Assembly: GCF_949628265.1 (NCBI RefSeq)
Contig: NC_088787.1
Span: forward strand, 3,958,501 to 4,022,500
DNA: 64,000 bases
From: Cloeon dipterum
Lineage: Eukaryota; Arthropoda; Insecta; Ephemeroptera; Baetidae
Reading direction: 5' to 3'
Position numbers and translations under genes: made by a program. Below, piece after piece: positions 22,441 through 33,605 of this stretch. Within the stretch, counting starts at the first letter, position 1; each line of letters opens with the position of its first letter. A model generated the notes under the pieces. The model was not told where the DNA came from and made no database searches. It saw nothing but the letters and a program-made list of their open reading frames with translations.

Positions 22441-23280
22441 GAAAAGCACGATGACGGAAGACCAGGACTTTCAAGGAACGGAAACTCAGGACGTAAGCCA
22501 ACAGAGTTGGAGCAATATCTCGAACCGTTTCCTAGCAGTGGCGAAACTCAGCTTTAGTGGTCAAGAAATAATGTATTTTATTTCTTACTGATAGGTAAAC
22601 GTAGAGACTTATAAAAATAAGTCAGTAGTTGATTTCAATTAACATATTAATTTAAAAATAACATAGAGCTGATCATAGCGCTAGTGGTTTTTCGTATATC
22701 TAACTTTTATTTGTAAGAATATTTCGAAACAAATAAATACATTCTAACTTCACTTTTCCTAAGTGTTATTGATTTTACTTTTCGTAATAATTCTTACAGT
22801 ATTTAAGTTTAGAGATGTATGCCATAGCAAAAAATCTTCTATATTTATGTTAGTGTTATAATAAAATATTAAGCTAAGTACGACTACTATTTTTAACAGA
22901 ATGCTCATACGCGCATGCTGACTAGAAACTTATAGTTACTTAAACAATTAAAAATCTCGTGTTCAAATTATCAGAATTGTAAAAACTACCCACCGTTAGA
23001 CTTGCCTCGAGCTCCTGATCTGAGCAGCTGAAGGGTTTAGGGAGTTCCGCCTTCCTTCCACCCCTAAAAGTTACCCTACAACTTGAACGATGAAACAGAG
23101 CGGTGGTATTGTCAAAATTACAGCAATAGGGTTGAATAGGTTGGAGGAAAGCGCTCTCTCAACATATTCGTCGGTTATTGAAGATCCAACAAAACATATG
23201 GCCACATCTGCCATTGTGGGTTTTTTCTAAGACCCTGCAACCACCACCAAAATACTTTCACCAGGAGTATTGCTGAGTGT
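22441..23280. other. 3' UTR and intergenic region
   Basis: AT-rich. AACAAATAAATACATT at about 22729-22744 provides the probable poly(A) signal of the yellow-like gene. From about 22980 the composition becomes less AT-rich, but no gene or repeat could be identified. Confidence 0.4.
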
Positions 23281-23284
23281 GCCG

Positions 23285-23546
23285 TTGATTTTAACCTTTG
23301 ATCACAGAGAGTCATACTATATAGGATTCAAGATGCTATAGCTCTTTCCTTATCGACAGCAGCACCTATTTTGATAACAGTACAAACTGTTCGTTCGTCG
23401 AACAAGAGGCCACTTACATCATTGTGAGAGATAAAGAAAGTCTCACTCACCTCACGCGCTTCACGATAACGCTCAATCTGATTTTGAGAGTGCTCGTCGC
23501 TGTGTGTCCCCGTCTCATTAATTTTAGCTGGATCCAAAACACAAAG
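23285..23546 (+). promoter_or_regulatory. Promoter and non-coding first exon of RCC1-BTB gene 1
   Basis: This block is duplicated at 19030-19291. It ends in ACACAAAG followed by GTTAGT, a good donor. The coding exon beginning at 23602 has an AG acceptor (AATAG|GCGTTGACGCG), so it is most simply a 5' UTR exon with its promoter. ACTATATAGG at about 23316 could be a TATA-like box. Confidence 0.55.
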
Positions 23547-23612
23547 GTTAGTATATTTTTTATAAAGAGTTAATGAAAGAGATGCACTCGTAATCTAATA
23601 GGCGTTGACGCG

Positions 23613-25991
23613 ATGTCGGACACCAGCTTAGATAAATGGAAAATATTCCAGTCGCTGCACCAAAAAGTGAAGCGGGAAATTCGCCTTGCAATCGTAATTG
23701 GTGAGACTTGTAATTTGTCTCATTATTCAATCGCGCTTTCCCATGTTGAGACTTGAGTGTCTATGTTTGATAAATGAAAAATTCTCTTGGATACGGCGCA
23801 GGATCAGACAGTGCGATATATGTAACAAAAGGTGATGAGGCTTTTGGCATTGGAATAAATCAAAATGGATGCCTTGGTACTGGTGACAAGGAAAAACATC
23901 TTGAGCCAAAAAGAATCGAAATACTTTGCGGACAGAACATACAAGGTAAAATAGCGGTTGATCTTGATTTTTAATTGAATTATGCTATCGGTTTCCCATT
24001 TTTAGATCTAGAATTTGCAACACACATTGAATATAACACGGTTTTTGCGATCTCGGCTTCTGGCTTGGCGTTTTCCTGGGGAAGAAATGATTGTGGCCAA
24101 CTTGGGCTGGGTACGAATCAAGACACGTTGCTTCCTACCAAAATATCTGGGAGTTTGGAGGGACAAAGAGTTGTGCAAGTGGCAGGTGGTGATAAACATT
24201 CCTTGGCTCTTACATCAGATGGACAGGTTTGAAGTGGAATTAAAATTATAGTCATTTTCAACAATCTTTCTATATAGATCTTCGTGTTTGGTTCCAATTT
24301 GTACGGGGCATTAGGCTTGGCGGGAGACATCGAGGAAAAATGGGCACCAACCATTTTAGAAGGCCCTCTGGCGGGAAAAGTTGTGAATGCGATTGCTTGT
24401 GGATGTTATGTATCAGCGGCAATCCTCAATACTGGAGAGGTAAAGTGGATTGATACTGTAAAACCCTGGGAAATCAATTTAAACAAATCCCTAAAATAAT
24501 TCTAGAGGTATCCTTGGGATATGTGTCAGAAAAATTATATGATTTTCAAATGGCGAGGACTGTCTCCCCGACTTGATACAATTTTGAATATTTTATTTCA
24601 CAACAAAAATTTCATACCATGAAACGTTTTAACCGATTCTTAACAGGTCTATGCTTGGGGACACAACGGATTTGGCTTAGTTCCGGGCGCGAATAAAGGA
24701 AATATTGAAATTCCTCTCAAAGTGGCCAACTTTAGTGGTGTCGAAATATCAAAAATCGCCTTTGGAATTGGATATGCACTTGCCCTTTCCAAAGATGGAA
24801 AAATTTACGCTTGGGGAGACAATAAACATGGCCAGCTGGGAACCGGGAAAACTGAGTCAGAGACCGTTCCAAAACTTCTGTCAAACATAGGAAGGTGAGA
24901 TGTATTTACGAGTGGTTTATTGCGGACATAAAACATAAGTTCAAATTTCTAGAATTCGGGATATTGCCGCTACTCATTGCTGCTATCACCCGAGTGCTGC
25001 GATAACTGAAGCAAACGAAGTCTACTTTTGGGGGCGTTGCCGAGGTGCGTTATAATTTTGGTTAGAAAACACTCACAATCAGTGCTACAAAAATGCAATT
25101 GATACAGGCCAAAATATTTTAAATCCGCTGATGATCCCTGGATATTCTTCACTGGACGAAGTTTATGCGCTAGTCCCACCTAAACCAGCAACATTCAGGG
25201 CTTTGCGACCGAAAGAAAGTGTACCCAAGAACGACTCGCTTGTTGAATGCTTGAAACGAGTGTTTGATGATCATGTAAAGTATATTTTAATTCTATTCAT
25301 ATATAAATTTTTACTATTTTACTCCACAGCAAACTTTTGATTTTGTTTTCGTTGTGGAGGGAAAGAAAATTCACGTGCACAAGGTGATTCTGATAATGCG
25401 ATGCGACGTCCTCAGGACAATGTTTCTGGGTGACTGGAAGAAGAGCAACGAAAAGTGTGTTTTAGATATGCGCTGCTTTATAACTGTCTTACAATTAAAA
25501 TGAATTTCCAGGGAGATAGTCATAGAAGGGCACAGCTACGATGCTTTCTACGCCTTTTTGAATTACTTCTACACTGACGAAATTGATTTGCAGCCAGCAT
25601 TGGCCCTAGGTAGAAATTTTTTAATTAATTTCTTAAATATTACATAAATTTTGCTTAATATTAGACGTGTTTGCTTTGGCCCATTTCTACCACATGGCTG
25701 ATCTTCAAAACCAGTGCGAGGCCGTGATCAAAAACGGCTTGACAGTGGAAAACGTGTCCTTGGTCTATGATAAGGCCATTTTATATGCGGCCAAGGTTTC
25801 AATTTTTTTGAAACCTTCGTTAATTTTTAATAATTATTAAACATAATTAGGAATTGGAGGATTTCGCTTTCAACTTTTGCATGGATCACCTGAGTGCCGT
25901 TGTGAGCAGTGACAATTTTGATATTTTAGATCAAAAAGTCAGCAGAGATTTCTTCCGTCGCGCTGCCAAACACGGGGCTTTCAAGAAATGA
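23613..25991 (+). CDS. RCC1-repeat and BTB domain protein, paralogue 1
   Basis: Eleven coding exons with consistent phases: 23613-23700, 23802-23945, 24006-24226, 24278-24439, 24647-24894, 24953-25044, 25108-25274, 25330-25454, 25512-25609, 25665-25795 and 25851-25991, giving 538 aa. This is close to the usual ~530 aa of RCBTB1/RCBTB2-type proteins. Residues about 30-340 hold RCC1 repeats (AFSWGRNDCGQLGLGT, YAWGDNKHGQLGTG type), a seven-bladed propeller. Residues about 375-475 are a BTB domain (FVVEGKKIHVHKVILIMRCDVLRTMF), followed by a BACK-like helical tail. Members of this family are thought to act as adaptors for CUL3 ubiquitin ligases. That role is from family knowledge. The next gene is its tandem duplicate. 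Confidence 0.88.
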
Positions 25992-26049
25992 CGTCTTTTG
26001 ATGTTCGAGTTATATTTAAATGGTTTTTTTCTTCTGTTGATGTTCCTGG

Positions 26050-26484
26050 ATTTTAAATAAAATTATATAAACTTAATAAAGTGCTTTTTTGTAACTTAAA
26101 TAAAAAAGGGAAAACAAAAGCAGATGTGAGAACAAGTGCTCATTAATTGTTTGGAAAGGACGGAAGTACGAAGAGAAATATTTTTTAACACTAAATAAAA
26201 TATAATCCACAAAATGTTTCATAATATTGCTATTCTATTCAATTTAATGATATAAAACCATTTATAAGAAGTGGTATAAAAGTCTCAAGCAATAATAAAA
26301 TAGTAGAAAATGTCACATAATTGTGTTAAAAATTATCGCGTACCAAAGGTCTTAAATCACGTACGTCATACATTTATCTAATCTCTTTCGGCTGCAATCA
26401 CGAGTACCCGCACTTCTGATAATCTTATCGGTAATGTGTGCTCTTGCAATTTTGGGAGAGGCTTCATTGCAGTAGACGTGCGCG
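26050..26484. other. 3' UTR of paralogue 1 and promoter of paralogue 2
   Basis: TTTTAAATAAAATTAT at about 26050-26065 and ACTTAATAAAG nearby are poly(A) signals of the upstream gene. The stretch at about 26360-26484 (CATTGCAGTAGACGTGCGCG just before the ATG) probably includes an acceptor and short leader for the next RCC1-BTB gene. Minus-strand frames here are not supported. Confidence 0.45.
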
Positions 26485-28644
26485 ATGTCCGAGAGCAGCT
26501 TGGAAAAGTGGCGAGTTTTTGACTCTTTGGGCGATGACTTGAAGCAAAATATCCGGATTGCCATTGTTTTTGGTAAGAGCGCTTTTTTCCTCTAGACAAT
26601 TATTTTAACACATTTTAAAAGGAGCACGGGATGACTCAAAAAATGCAATATTCGTGACAAAAAGCGACGAGGTTTTCAGCTTAGGGACTAACAACAACGG
26701 ATGCCTTGGCACCGGGGACATTCTTCCTCGCCCTGAACCAACACGGATCGAAATTTTGTGCGGACAGAAAATAAAATGTGCTTTCTTTTTAAATATTTTT
26801 CTGGAGATTTAATTAAATATTGAAGGTCTCCAGTTTGGCTGCAGCGGAAATGATGCGTCAATTTTTGCGATTTCCTCGTCAGGCGCGGTGTTCGCCTGGG
26901 GGGCGAATACGTTTGGCCAACTCGGTCTGGGATCGAATGGCAATGTGCTGCTTCCAACCAAGATTTTAGGCCAACTGGAGCGCAAAAAGGTTGTGCAAGT
27001 TGCCTGCGGTCGTTGGCACACCCTGGCCCTCACGTCTAAAGGAGAGGTTTGAAATTAAATTAAATTAAATTAATGAATTTTTTTAACGCTTCATTTAGGT
27101 TTTTTCCTTCGGTTTCAATAAAAACGGGGAATTAGGCGTAGGGGACAGGCAACACAAAAATGTTCCAACGAAGGTAGACGGCCTTCTGGCCGGCAGATTC
27201 GTAACTTCAATTGCGTGCCAGTATGTTGGATCCGTAGCCCTTGTTACTTCAGGAGAGGTAATACCATTATTAATTAAAAACGCTCTGAATTCTTTTTTTT
27301 ATCAAAATTAATTTAAGGTGTTCGCTTGGGGAGGCAACCAAGAGTACAGTTTGGTCCCGGGCTATGCAGCGCAAAACAAGAATCTTCCTTGCAAAGTTTC
27401 TGGTTTAGAAGGCGTGCAAATTTTGCACATGGTGTGTGGACCCTATCACGCTCTTGCTCTGTCGACCGAAGGAAAAATTTACGCTTGGGGAGATAACCAG
27501 TACGGCCAGCTTGGCATTGGCACTGCTGATAAGGCGGCCGCTCCGACGATGATTCCCATTGCGAGCAGGTGATAACGGACTGATTAGGAGTGTTTTTTCT
27601 TTAATTCAGAATTCCTGCTATCATAGGATGAAGGACGTAGCTGCCTCTCCTTATCATGATCAACCTTGTGCCGCGATGAGCGAAAATAACGAAGTTTTCA
27701 TCTGGGGACGCAGCAATGGTGCGACGTTAAAAATAATTTTGCTAGAAATTAAGTTAATAATTTCCAGGGGAAAATGTTAAGCTTCCAAAACTGTCTTCAT
27801 TCTCATGCCTGGACGAGGTTTTTGCACCAGTTGCCACGTGCCGTCCTCTGAGACCGAATTCATCTCAAGACGATAACGACGACTCGCTCGTCTCCTGCCT
27901 CAAACGGTTTTTCGATGATCCGGTGCGAGAATAATTTTTTCTGTCAATTTAGTCTGATTATTTTAATTATTAGGATACTACCGACATTGTGTTTGTTGTT
28001 GAGGGGAAGGAAATCTACGTGCACAAACTGATTTTAGTTATGCGATGCGAATTCTTCAGGTCCATGTTTCAGGGTCACTGGAAGGAAAGCAATGAGAGGT
28101 GCATAAAAATAAATAAATCACGTAACCTTTCATATTTTTTTTATATTTTTTCAGGGAGCAAATCATTGAAGAGCACACCTACGACGCTTTTTATGCCTTT
28201 TTGAAATACTTCTACACGGATGAAATTCAAGATTTGCAACCAGAAATAGCTTTCGGTCTGGAAAGAATTAAAAATATTGATAATTTAACAGCAAATTATT
28301 TTTTTAATCAGAGCTGCTTACTTTGGCTCATTTCTACCAGATGGCAGGCCTTCTAAAGAAATGTGAGGAGTTGATCAAATCTGACGTGACGGTGGAAAAT
28401 GCCGCTTTGATCTACGATATGGCGATTCTCTACAAATCAAAGGTTATTAAATTAGGGAAAATTTTAACAGCACTTTAAACATTCTACATTTTAGGAGCTT
28501 GAGGAGTTCAGCTTTACCTTCTGCATGAGTCACTTCACCGAGGTTATCAAAACTGATAATTTCAACAAGCTCAATGATGACGTCTCGAAGAAATTCCTTC
28601 TTCGCGCTGCTAATCTTGGAGCGTTGGCGTTTAGTGCATGTTAA
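26485..28644 (+). CDS. RCC1-repeat and BTB domain protein, paralogue 2
   Basis: Eleven coding exons in the same order as its neighbour: 26485-26572, 26622-26777, 26826-27046, 27099-27257, 27318-27568, 27627-27718, 27768-27922, 27974-28098, 28155-28255, 28312-28442 and 28495-28644, giving 542 aa. RCC1 repeats run from about residue 30 to 340 (VFAWGANTFGQLGLGS, YAWGDNQYGQLGIGT). The BTB domain (FVVEGKEIYVHKLILVMRCEF) and BACK-like tail follow. Exon 6 must start at 27627: the earlier AG at 27608 would read into a stop, and the later site restores alignment with paralogue 1. The two genes are 490 nt apart on one strand, a clear tandem duplication, diverged to a moderate degree along their whole length. 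Confidence 0.88.
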
Positions 28645-29445
28645 GTGCTGCTCCACTATTTTTCAGCGTTATGTTATTAAACAGATTTCAAGTTGTACCA
28701 AGTCAAAGAATAAAATTCAATGATTTGAAGAATTATAAACTATACATTTGTTTTTAAAAATTTCCTTTACCACCCATTCCTCGGCGAAAGATTTTTTATT
28801 TTGTCCTGTCTCTTTCCAAATACCAGTTAATTGTAATCAGACTTATAAAAAAGTTCGGCAGGAGTTTAGACCGTTTAAATAAATAATAGTGACGAATTGA
28901 ATCAAATAATCAAATCATTTAGTATGGCACCAAGTTCACTGCCAACGTAATTAATAAAAGTTTAGTCAATCATCAATCATGCTAGCCGCAGTAGCAGATA
29001 CGCTGAAATAATGATTTTCTATTTCATCCAACTTTTATAGCTTGAAATGGCCAATTTGACTTTCTTTCGTTGATTTTTAAAAATCGGAGAGCAACTGAAA
29101 AAATCATAAGTTATTTTTTTGATTTGGGAAATATACTATTCCTATTTAATGAACTTTACAAAAGGACATTCTCAATTAAAATATTTAAATAAAAAATAAT
29201 AATTAAAATTTCATCTTGTCCGACGAATAAAAAAATAGCTTTTATTTTCTGACCAGTAAATTTGCATTTAAATTTCGATTGACTGTGATACTTTTGCCTT
29301 CTTAAAAATGTCACAAACATTTAAGCAATAAAAGTAGGCTCATTTGGCGAACTGAAATTAATAGAACAATTATTTTAGCTACATCTTTTTACGGATTATA
29401 CGGAATACAACTCAATTTCGACCACGTGCAATTTTTGTCATTTCT
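28645..29445. other. Intergenic region, no gene seen
   Basis: AATAAAATTCAATG at about 28709 is the likely poly(A) signal of RCC1-BTB paralogue 2. The rest is AT-rich DNA without recognised repeats until the recurrent TGACGTCA element at 29449. Confidence 0.45.
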
Positions 29446-29448
29446 TTT

Positions 29449-29595
29449 GCCGCCTTGAGTTCGTGCAGCTTATGCAAACCGCATCAAAAGTGGCACGCGA
29501 CTCGAGACCTCGAGAGTGACGTCATCGGCAAGGAAATTACAAGTGGAGGGGGAGGCGAGAAAAGGCCGACAGCGCCACAAACAAGAATGCATGAC
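29449..29595 (+). repeat. Recurrent TGACGTCA-containing element, copy 2
   Basis: GCAGCTTATGCAAACCGCAT, AAAGTGGCACGCGACTCGAG, TGACGTCA and GGCCGACAGCGCCAC appear in the family order. This copy has a duplicated CTCGAG (CTCGAGACCTCGAGAG). It is one of the few copies not preceded by an intact zinc-finger gene on its 5' side. It lies about 720 nt upstream of the gene at 30.3 kb. Confidence 0.75.
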
Positions 29596-29599
29596 GCAG

Positions 29600-30314
29600 A
29601 GAAGACAAACTCTCGTGTTAAAATATTAAAATAGTTAATCATTTTGCTAATTTACGTGTCTCTGCTAATATTCTATTGTTTACTTAACCACAAAAATCGT
29701 TAGATGAGGAAGGAGCGATCGTAATTTTAAAAGCACCGTTGTTTATTTTACATTTTGCGTAAGTGTAGCGCTAGGAATCTATCAAAAGAACAGTCTTTTC
29801 TTATTTTCTGTTTTGAAAATTTAAACTCATTTGCGCTTGTTCAATGGTTTTAAAAATTGTGAATGTCTCCAGCCACTGATGTACAGTTTTGATGGATCAG
29901 AAGTTGCAATAAAAGTCATTTCAATGAGATTTGCCACTTGGGAGAAAATTAACCAATGGAAATCCAGTTTTCCGACGCGCCATTAAGTTTCAAAGGGAGA
30001 GAAGAAGAGAGAGTATAATTATTGCTATTTAAACTTGCCGCTCTTTTTTATACAGGAGATTGATCAAGAGATGAAATAAATTAAACTCAATTAGAATGTT
30101 TTAAGAATCAAAATGTGAATTTTTTCATTAAAAAAAATAAAAAAAATAATTAAATAATTGCTTCAGTTTTTAATTTTTCCCTTTCAAATCGATAGATCTG
30201 CTGAAGTTTCTTCTGGTGATTCCTTCTCCTTTTTTATACCCTATAATCCACCTGAGTAACCTGTCGAACTGCAGCTGTTTCGATATCTCATTCGCGCCGT
30301 TTCGAGTTGCCGTG
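29600..30314 (+). promoter_or_regulatory. 5' flank of zinc-finger copy 3
   Basis: Contains the CCGACGCGCCATTAAGTTTCAAA block at about 29973-29995, GATTCCTTCTCCTTTT near 30220, and the AACTGCAGCTGTTTCGATATC / CATTCGCGCCGTTTCGAG leader. It is closely paralleled by 56.43-57.17 kb upstream of copy 9 (for instance the CTCGTGTTAAAATATTAAA start and the AATTTTTCCCTTTCAAATCGATAGAT stretch), so the whole flank was duplicated. Confidence 0.55.
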
Positions 30315-32720
30315 ATGCCGCTGGTGAAGCCGCTCTGCCGCGTTTGCGAGCGTCCGACGGCGGACGGCGCTGTCCAGGCTGTCCAATTGGACAAGGAAAA
30401 GCTGCAGACTTGGTTTATGAACGTCTGTGGCCACGAATTTGCAGAGGAAATCGAGGATGAAGATCTGATTTGCAATTTCTGCATCTGGCACGCAGAGTGA
30501 GCAGCAGCCGGCTATATATATTTATATATTTTTTCAAATTAGTAATTGTTTTTTTTAAGGTTTCTGGCCAGATTTAACACCGAGCTCGAAGCTTTGGCTT
30601 GGTGGCCGCCGGATTTGGTATATTCGGAGGACGTGGCGACGGAGCTGAGGAAGAAATATCTAGGTAAATGGACTAGCAAATATTATTTTTTATTTTAGAA
30701 CTAAAAGGCATTGACGTGTAGAGAGGGGAGTAGAATGAAATAATTTTGAAATCGCAAAGAGCTAACTATCGTGCGGATAAGGAAAAATGGCAAGACCTAT
30801 AACACAAAATATTTATTTTAAAGAAAATTAATATCTACTATTCAATTCACCAGTTGCATGAACCCTAAGTGTTCGAAGCCGCCAACAGATGGCGCCACCG
30901 TAGACTTTCGCTTTTATGGCACTTCCGCTGCGATTTCAGACTCAATCTAGCTCCTGTGCATTCTTCAATTAATTTGATTTTTTTTGACGTGCTGAAAACC
31001 AAAATCGGTTCAGCCAATCGCCGTAGAATCGTGAAAAACTATTTTTGAAATAAAAAAATATTTTCCGACGTTTCTACGGCGAATGGCTGAACCGATTTTG
31101 GTTTTCAGCACGTCAAAAAAATCAAATTAATTAAAAAAATCAAAATAGCTAGATTGAGTCTGAAATCGCAGCGGAAATGCCTTAAAACCGCTAAAAACAA
31201 CATTTTTAAAAAAGTCTGTGGTTGCGCCATCTGTTGGCGGCTTCAATAACTAAGGGTTTATGCAACTGGTCAATTATGCATTATGCGTAATTTATAATTT
31301 CAAGATTATATTGAGTTAAAAATTATATTTTTATCGCAATCAACAGTATAGAAGCTATGTACTTGAAAGCTTTATCTTGCTTAAATTTTTATGAATGGTT
31401 TTAATTTTTTTTATTCTGCTATCTATCATCCGTCTGTCTTCTATTATCTAAATTTGTTTCGGATGAATTGTTACAGAAGGAAAAGCAGAGCAGTGCTGGG
31501 TGCAGCTGGAGAAAATTGAGTTGCCGGAAAGTGAAAAAGAAGAAAATGCAGAGCACGAGGCAAAGACGAACGATCGAAAGGAAGGGAAGAAATGTTTCTA
31601 CTGTGGAAAAGTGGTTGCAAAAATTAGAAGACACGTGAGAAAAATGCACGAGAATGCCATCAGGTGTAACTATCGTAATTGCGTCACGTATTTCCACACT
31701 GCGGAGGAACAGGAGAGCCACAAGAAGGAAGTGCATGAAAAGTCCCAAGCAAGGAAATTGATCAAGTGCCAGTTTTGCGAGAAAGAGTTTCAGAAGTCCA
31801 GTGTCATCAGAAGTCATATTCGTCGGCTTCATGCCGAGTTTCACGTTAATTGCAAGTTCTTAGGTTGCCTCTGTCATTTCAAATCTGAACTTGAAATGAG
31901 GGACCACTTTAATTCTGTTCACAAGAAAGAAGACAAAGCAAAAGTCTTCAGTTGCCACCAGTGCGGGTTTAAATCTAAATTTAAATGCGATTTGTCGCGT
32001 CATGTTTCTCGTTTGCATTTGCCAAAAACCATCAAGTGCGACAAATGCCACAAAATGTTTTCTACCAAGCAGCATCTAGCAGATCATGTAAGAAAAAATC
32101 ACAAATCTCGGGTTTGCTCATTTTGCAACTCAAATGTTGCTGTTGGGATCATGAGTTGCCATTTAAAAAGAAAGAACTGCAAGCGCTGCAAGAAAGAATT
32201 TGAATGCTTAGGTTTGTACCAGTTGCACTGGAAAACATGCAAAACTACCCTTCTCAATTGTAACAAGTGCCCAAACACATTTAAATTTCTTTCACTGTTG
32301 GATTACCACTTGAAAAAGAATCACAGAAACAATTCCTGGCTTGGTTTGCAGTACAAAAATCTTGGATTCAAGTGCGAGCCGTGCAAAAGGTATTACAAAA
32401 CTGAAAAAATACTAAGAGTCCACTTGAATAACATTCACAAGAGACTGGATTTGAAGCATTGCGCACACTGTCCAAAAAGCTTCACTCGTAGTGAAAACTT
32501 GAAAAACCACTTGGCTGAGAAACACAATTTGATTGAACGCAAATTCGAATGCGGTGAGTGCCAGAAGAAGTTTGTATCTTCACGTTTTCTGGCTTCACAC
32601 AAAAGATATGCACATTTGCAAAGCAAGAATCTGAAGTCATGTAGGGTGTGTGGAAAATCAATGACTGAACAGTGGTTGAAACGCCATTTAATAACGATTC
32701 ATGGCATTGACATTCCGTAA
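30315..32720 (+). CDS. ZAD-C2H2 zinc-finger protein, copy 3
   Basis: Exons 30315-30496, 30560-30663 and 31477-32720, 509 aa. ZAD ligands are C8, C11, C53 and C56. Exon 2 encodes a WWPPDLVYSEDVATELRKKY helix. Finger modules in order: a shortened finger 1 (C-x2-C-x9-H-x4-H), a C-x4-C finger, a classical one, a second C-x4-C finger, two classical ones, a module ending in Cys (CSFCNSNVAVG..HLKRKNC), an overlapping C-x2-C..H..C module, then five classical C-terminal fingers. Intron 2 is 813 nt and carries the full foldback element at 30850-31269. From about codon 375 to well past the stop it is nearly identical to copy 4, suggesting recent duplication or gene conversion. Confidence 0.88.
30850..31269. 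mobile_element. Foldback (MITE-like) element in intron 2 of copy 3
   Basis: About 420 bp formed almost wholly of two inverted arms. CCAGTTGCATGAACCCTAAG on the left pairs with CTAAGGGTTTATGCAACTGG on the right. GCCAACAGATGGCGCCACC pairs with GTTGCGCCATCTGTTGGC, and GACGTGCTGAAAACCAAAAT pairs with ATTTTGGTTTTCAGCACGTC. The centre is an A/T-rich loop with CTACGGCG on both sides. TCAATT occurs just outside both ends and may be the target duplication. There is no open reading frame for a transposase. A solo arm is present at 14.59-14.80 kb. Confidence 0.8.
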
Positions 32721-33479
32721 TAACTGTCTGCTCAACGTCGGAGTAATTAGCATTTGTTAAAAATGTGTTTAATAGTTTTTTCGGAACACTGTTTTGTTTC
32801 ATCATTTTGTGCCCCGATTGTTAGTTTGTCTGCTACTATATTTTCTCTATTTCTTAAATCATTTGTGCGTGGACTTTTGATGTACAAACAATTTTTTTCT
32901 GCCAAATCTACTTATCCTATTCCCACTTTTGTAACTATAAACGGTTTATCTGCAATATTTCTAGTTTATCATTTCAATAAATTATCGTGGTAAAGGTAAA
33001 TTACGAATGGTTTAATTTTAATTGATGATTTACAGCTCCCAATTTTCGAGAATAACAGTTTTTCTCCTCTCAAACAGAACTGCATTCATCTTAGCATGGA
33101 CTGGTTTTGCATAATATAATATTTTCTGAATTTATTTACCATGGTCCGCGGAAGTAAACTTCCTTATTTGCTGCTAAAAATATCTCGCATTTATTTAGCA
33201 AAATTAACTAATCTTGAAATTTTTCCGTTAAAACGATAATTTACTTTCAAATTGAATACTGAGAAATTTTCGCCATCTTATTAAAGCGACACAAAGCTCT
33301 TTTGGCAAACTGAAATTAAAAAATTATATATTCTGTTTCCTAATGTAGCAATGATTCTGATAATACAGGAATAACCTCAACCTCCATTTTGGTCGCTTGA
33401 ATATATTCAAATAAACAATTACTGGCTGGCTAAAAAACGCATCGAAAAAGCACTAGGTCTATCCTGCAGATGTGCAAAT
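32721..33479 (+). repeat. 3' flank of copy 3, duplicated at 36.44-37.19 kb
   Basis: Nearly base-for-base the same as 36442-37190, including TTTCAATAAATTATCGTGG (poly(A) signal near 32977), CATGGTCCGCGGAAGTAAAC and the AACAATTACTG..GGCTAA stretch. The main differences are short insertions. No coding function; the frame at 32754-32993 has no support. Confidence 0.7.
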
Positions 33480-33605
33480 CGAGCAGCTTATGCAACCCGC
33501 AACAAAAGTTGCACGCGACCAGAGTGACGTCAGAGGCAACGAGTGGATTGGTGGAGGGGCAGGAAAAAGAAGGCTTCGAGCGCCACCAATGAATGAATGA
33601 ATGAA
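33480..33605 (+). repeat. Recurrent TGACGTCA-containing element, copy 3
   Basis: GAGCAGCTTATGCAACCCGC, AAAAGTTGCACGCGACCAGAG, TGACGTCA, GTGGAGGGGCAGG and GAGCGCCACCAATGAATGAA. It lies 760 nt past the stop of zinc-finger copy 3, the same distance as element copy 4 past zinc-finger copy 4. Confidence 0.78.

Noticed and set aside
31419..31844. Long minus-strand frames opposite zinc-finger exon 3 (also 6412-6885, 35152-35643, 51253-51789, 61954-62580)
   Set aside because: They mirror the finger coding strand in every copy, with repeated Phe/Cys-rich pattern produced by the complement of Lys/His/Glu codons. Not separate genes.
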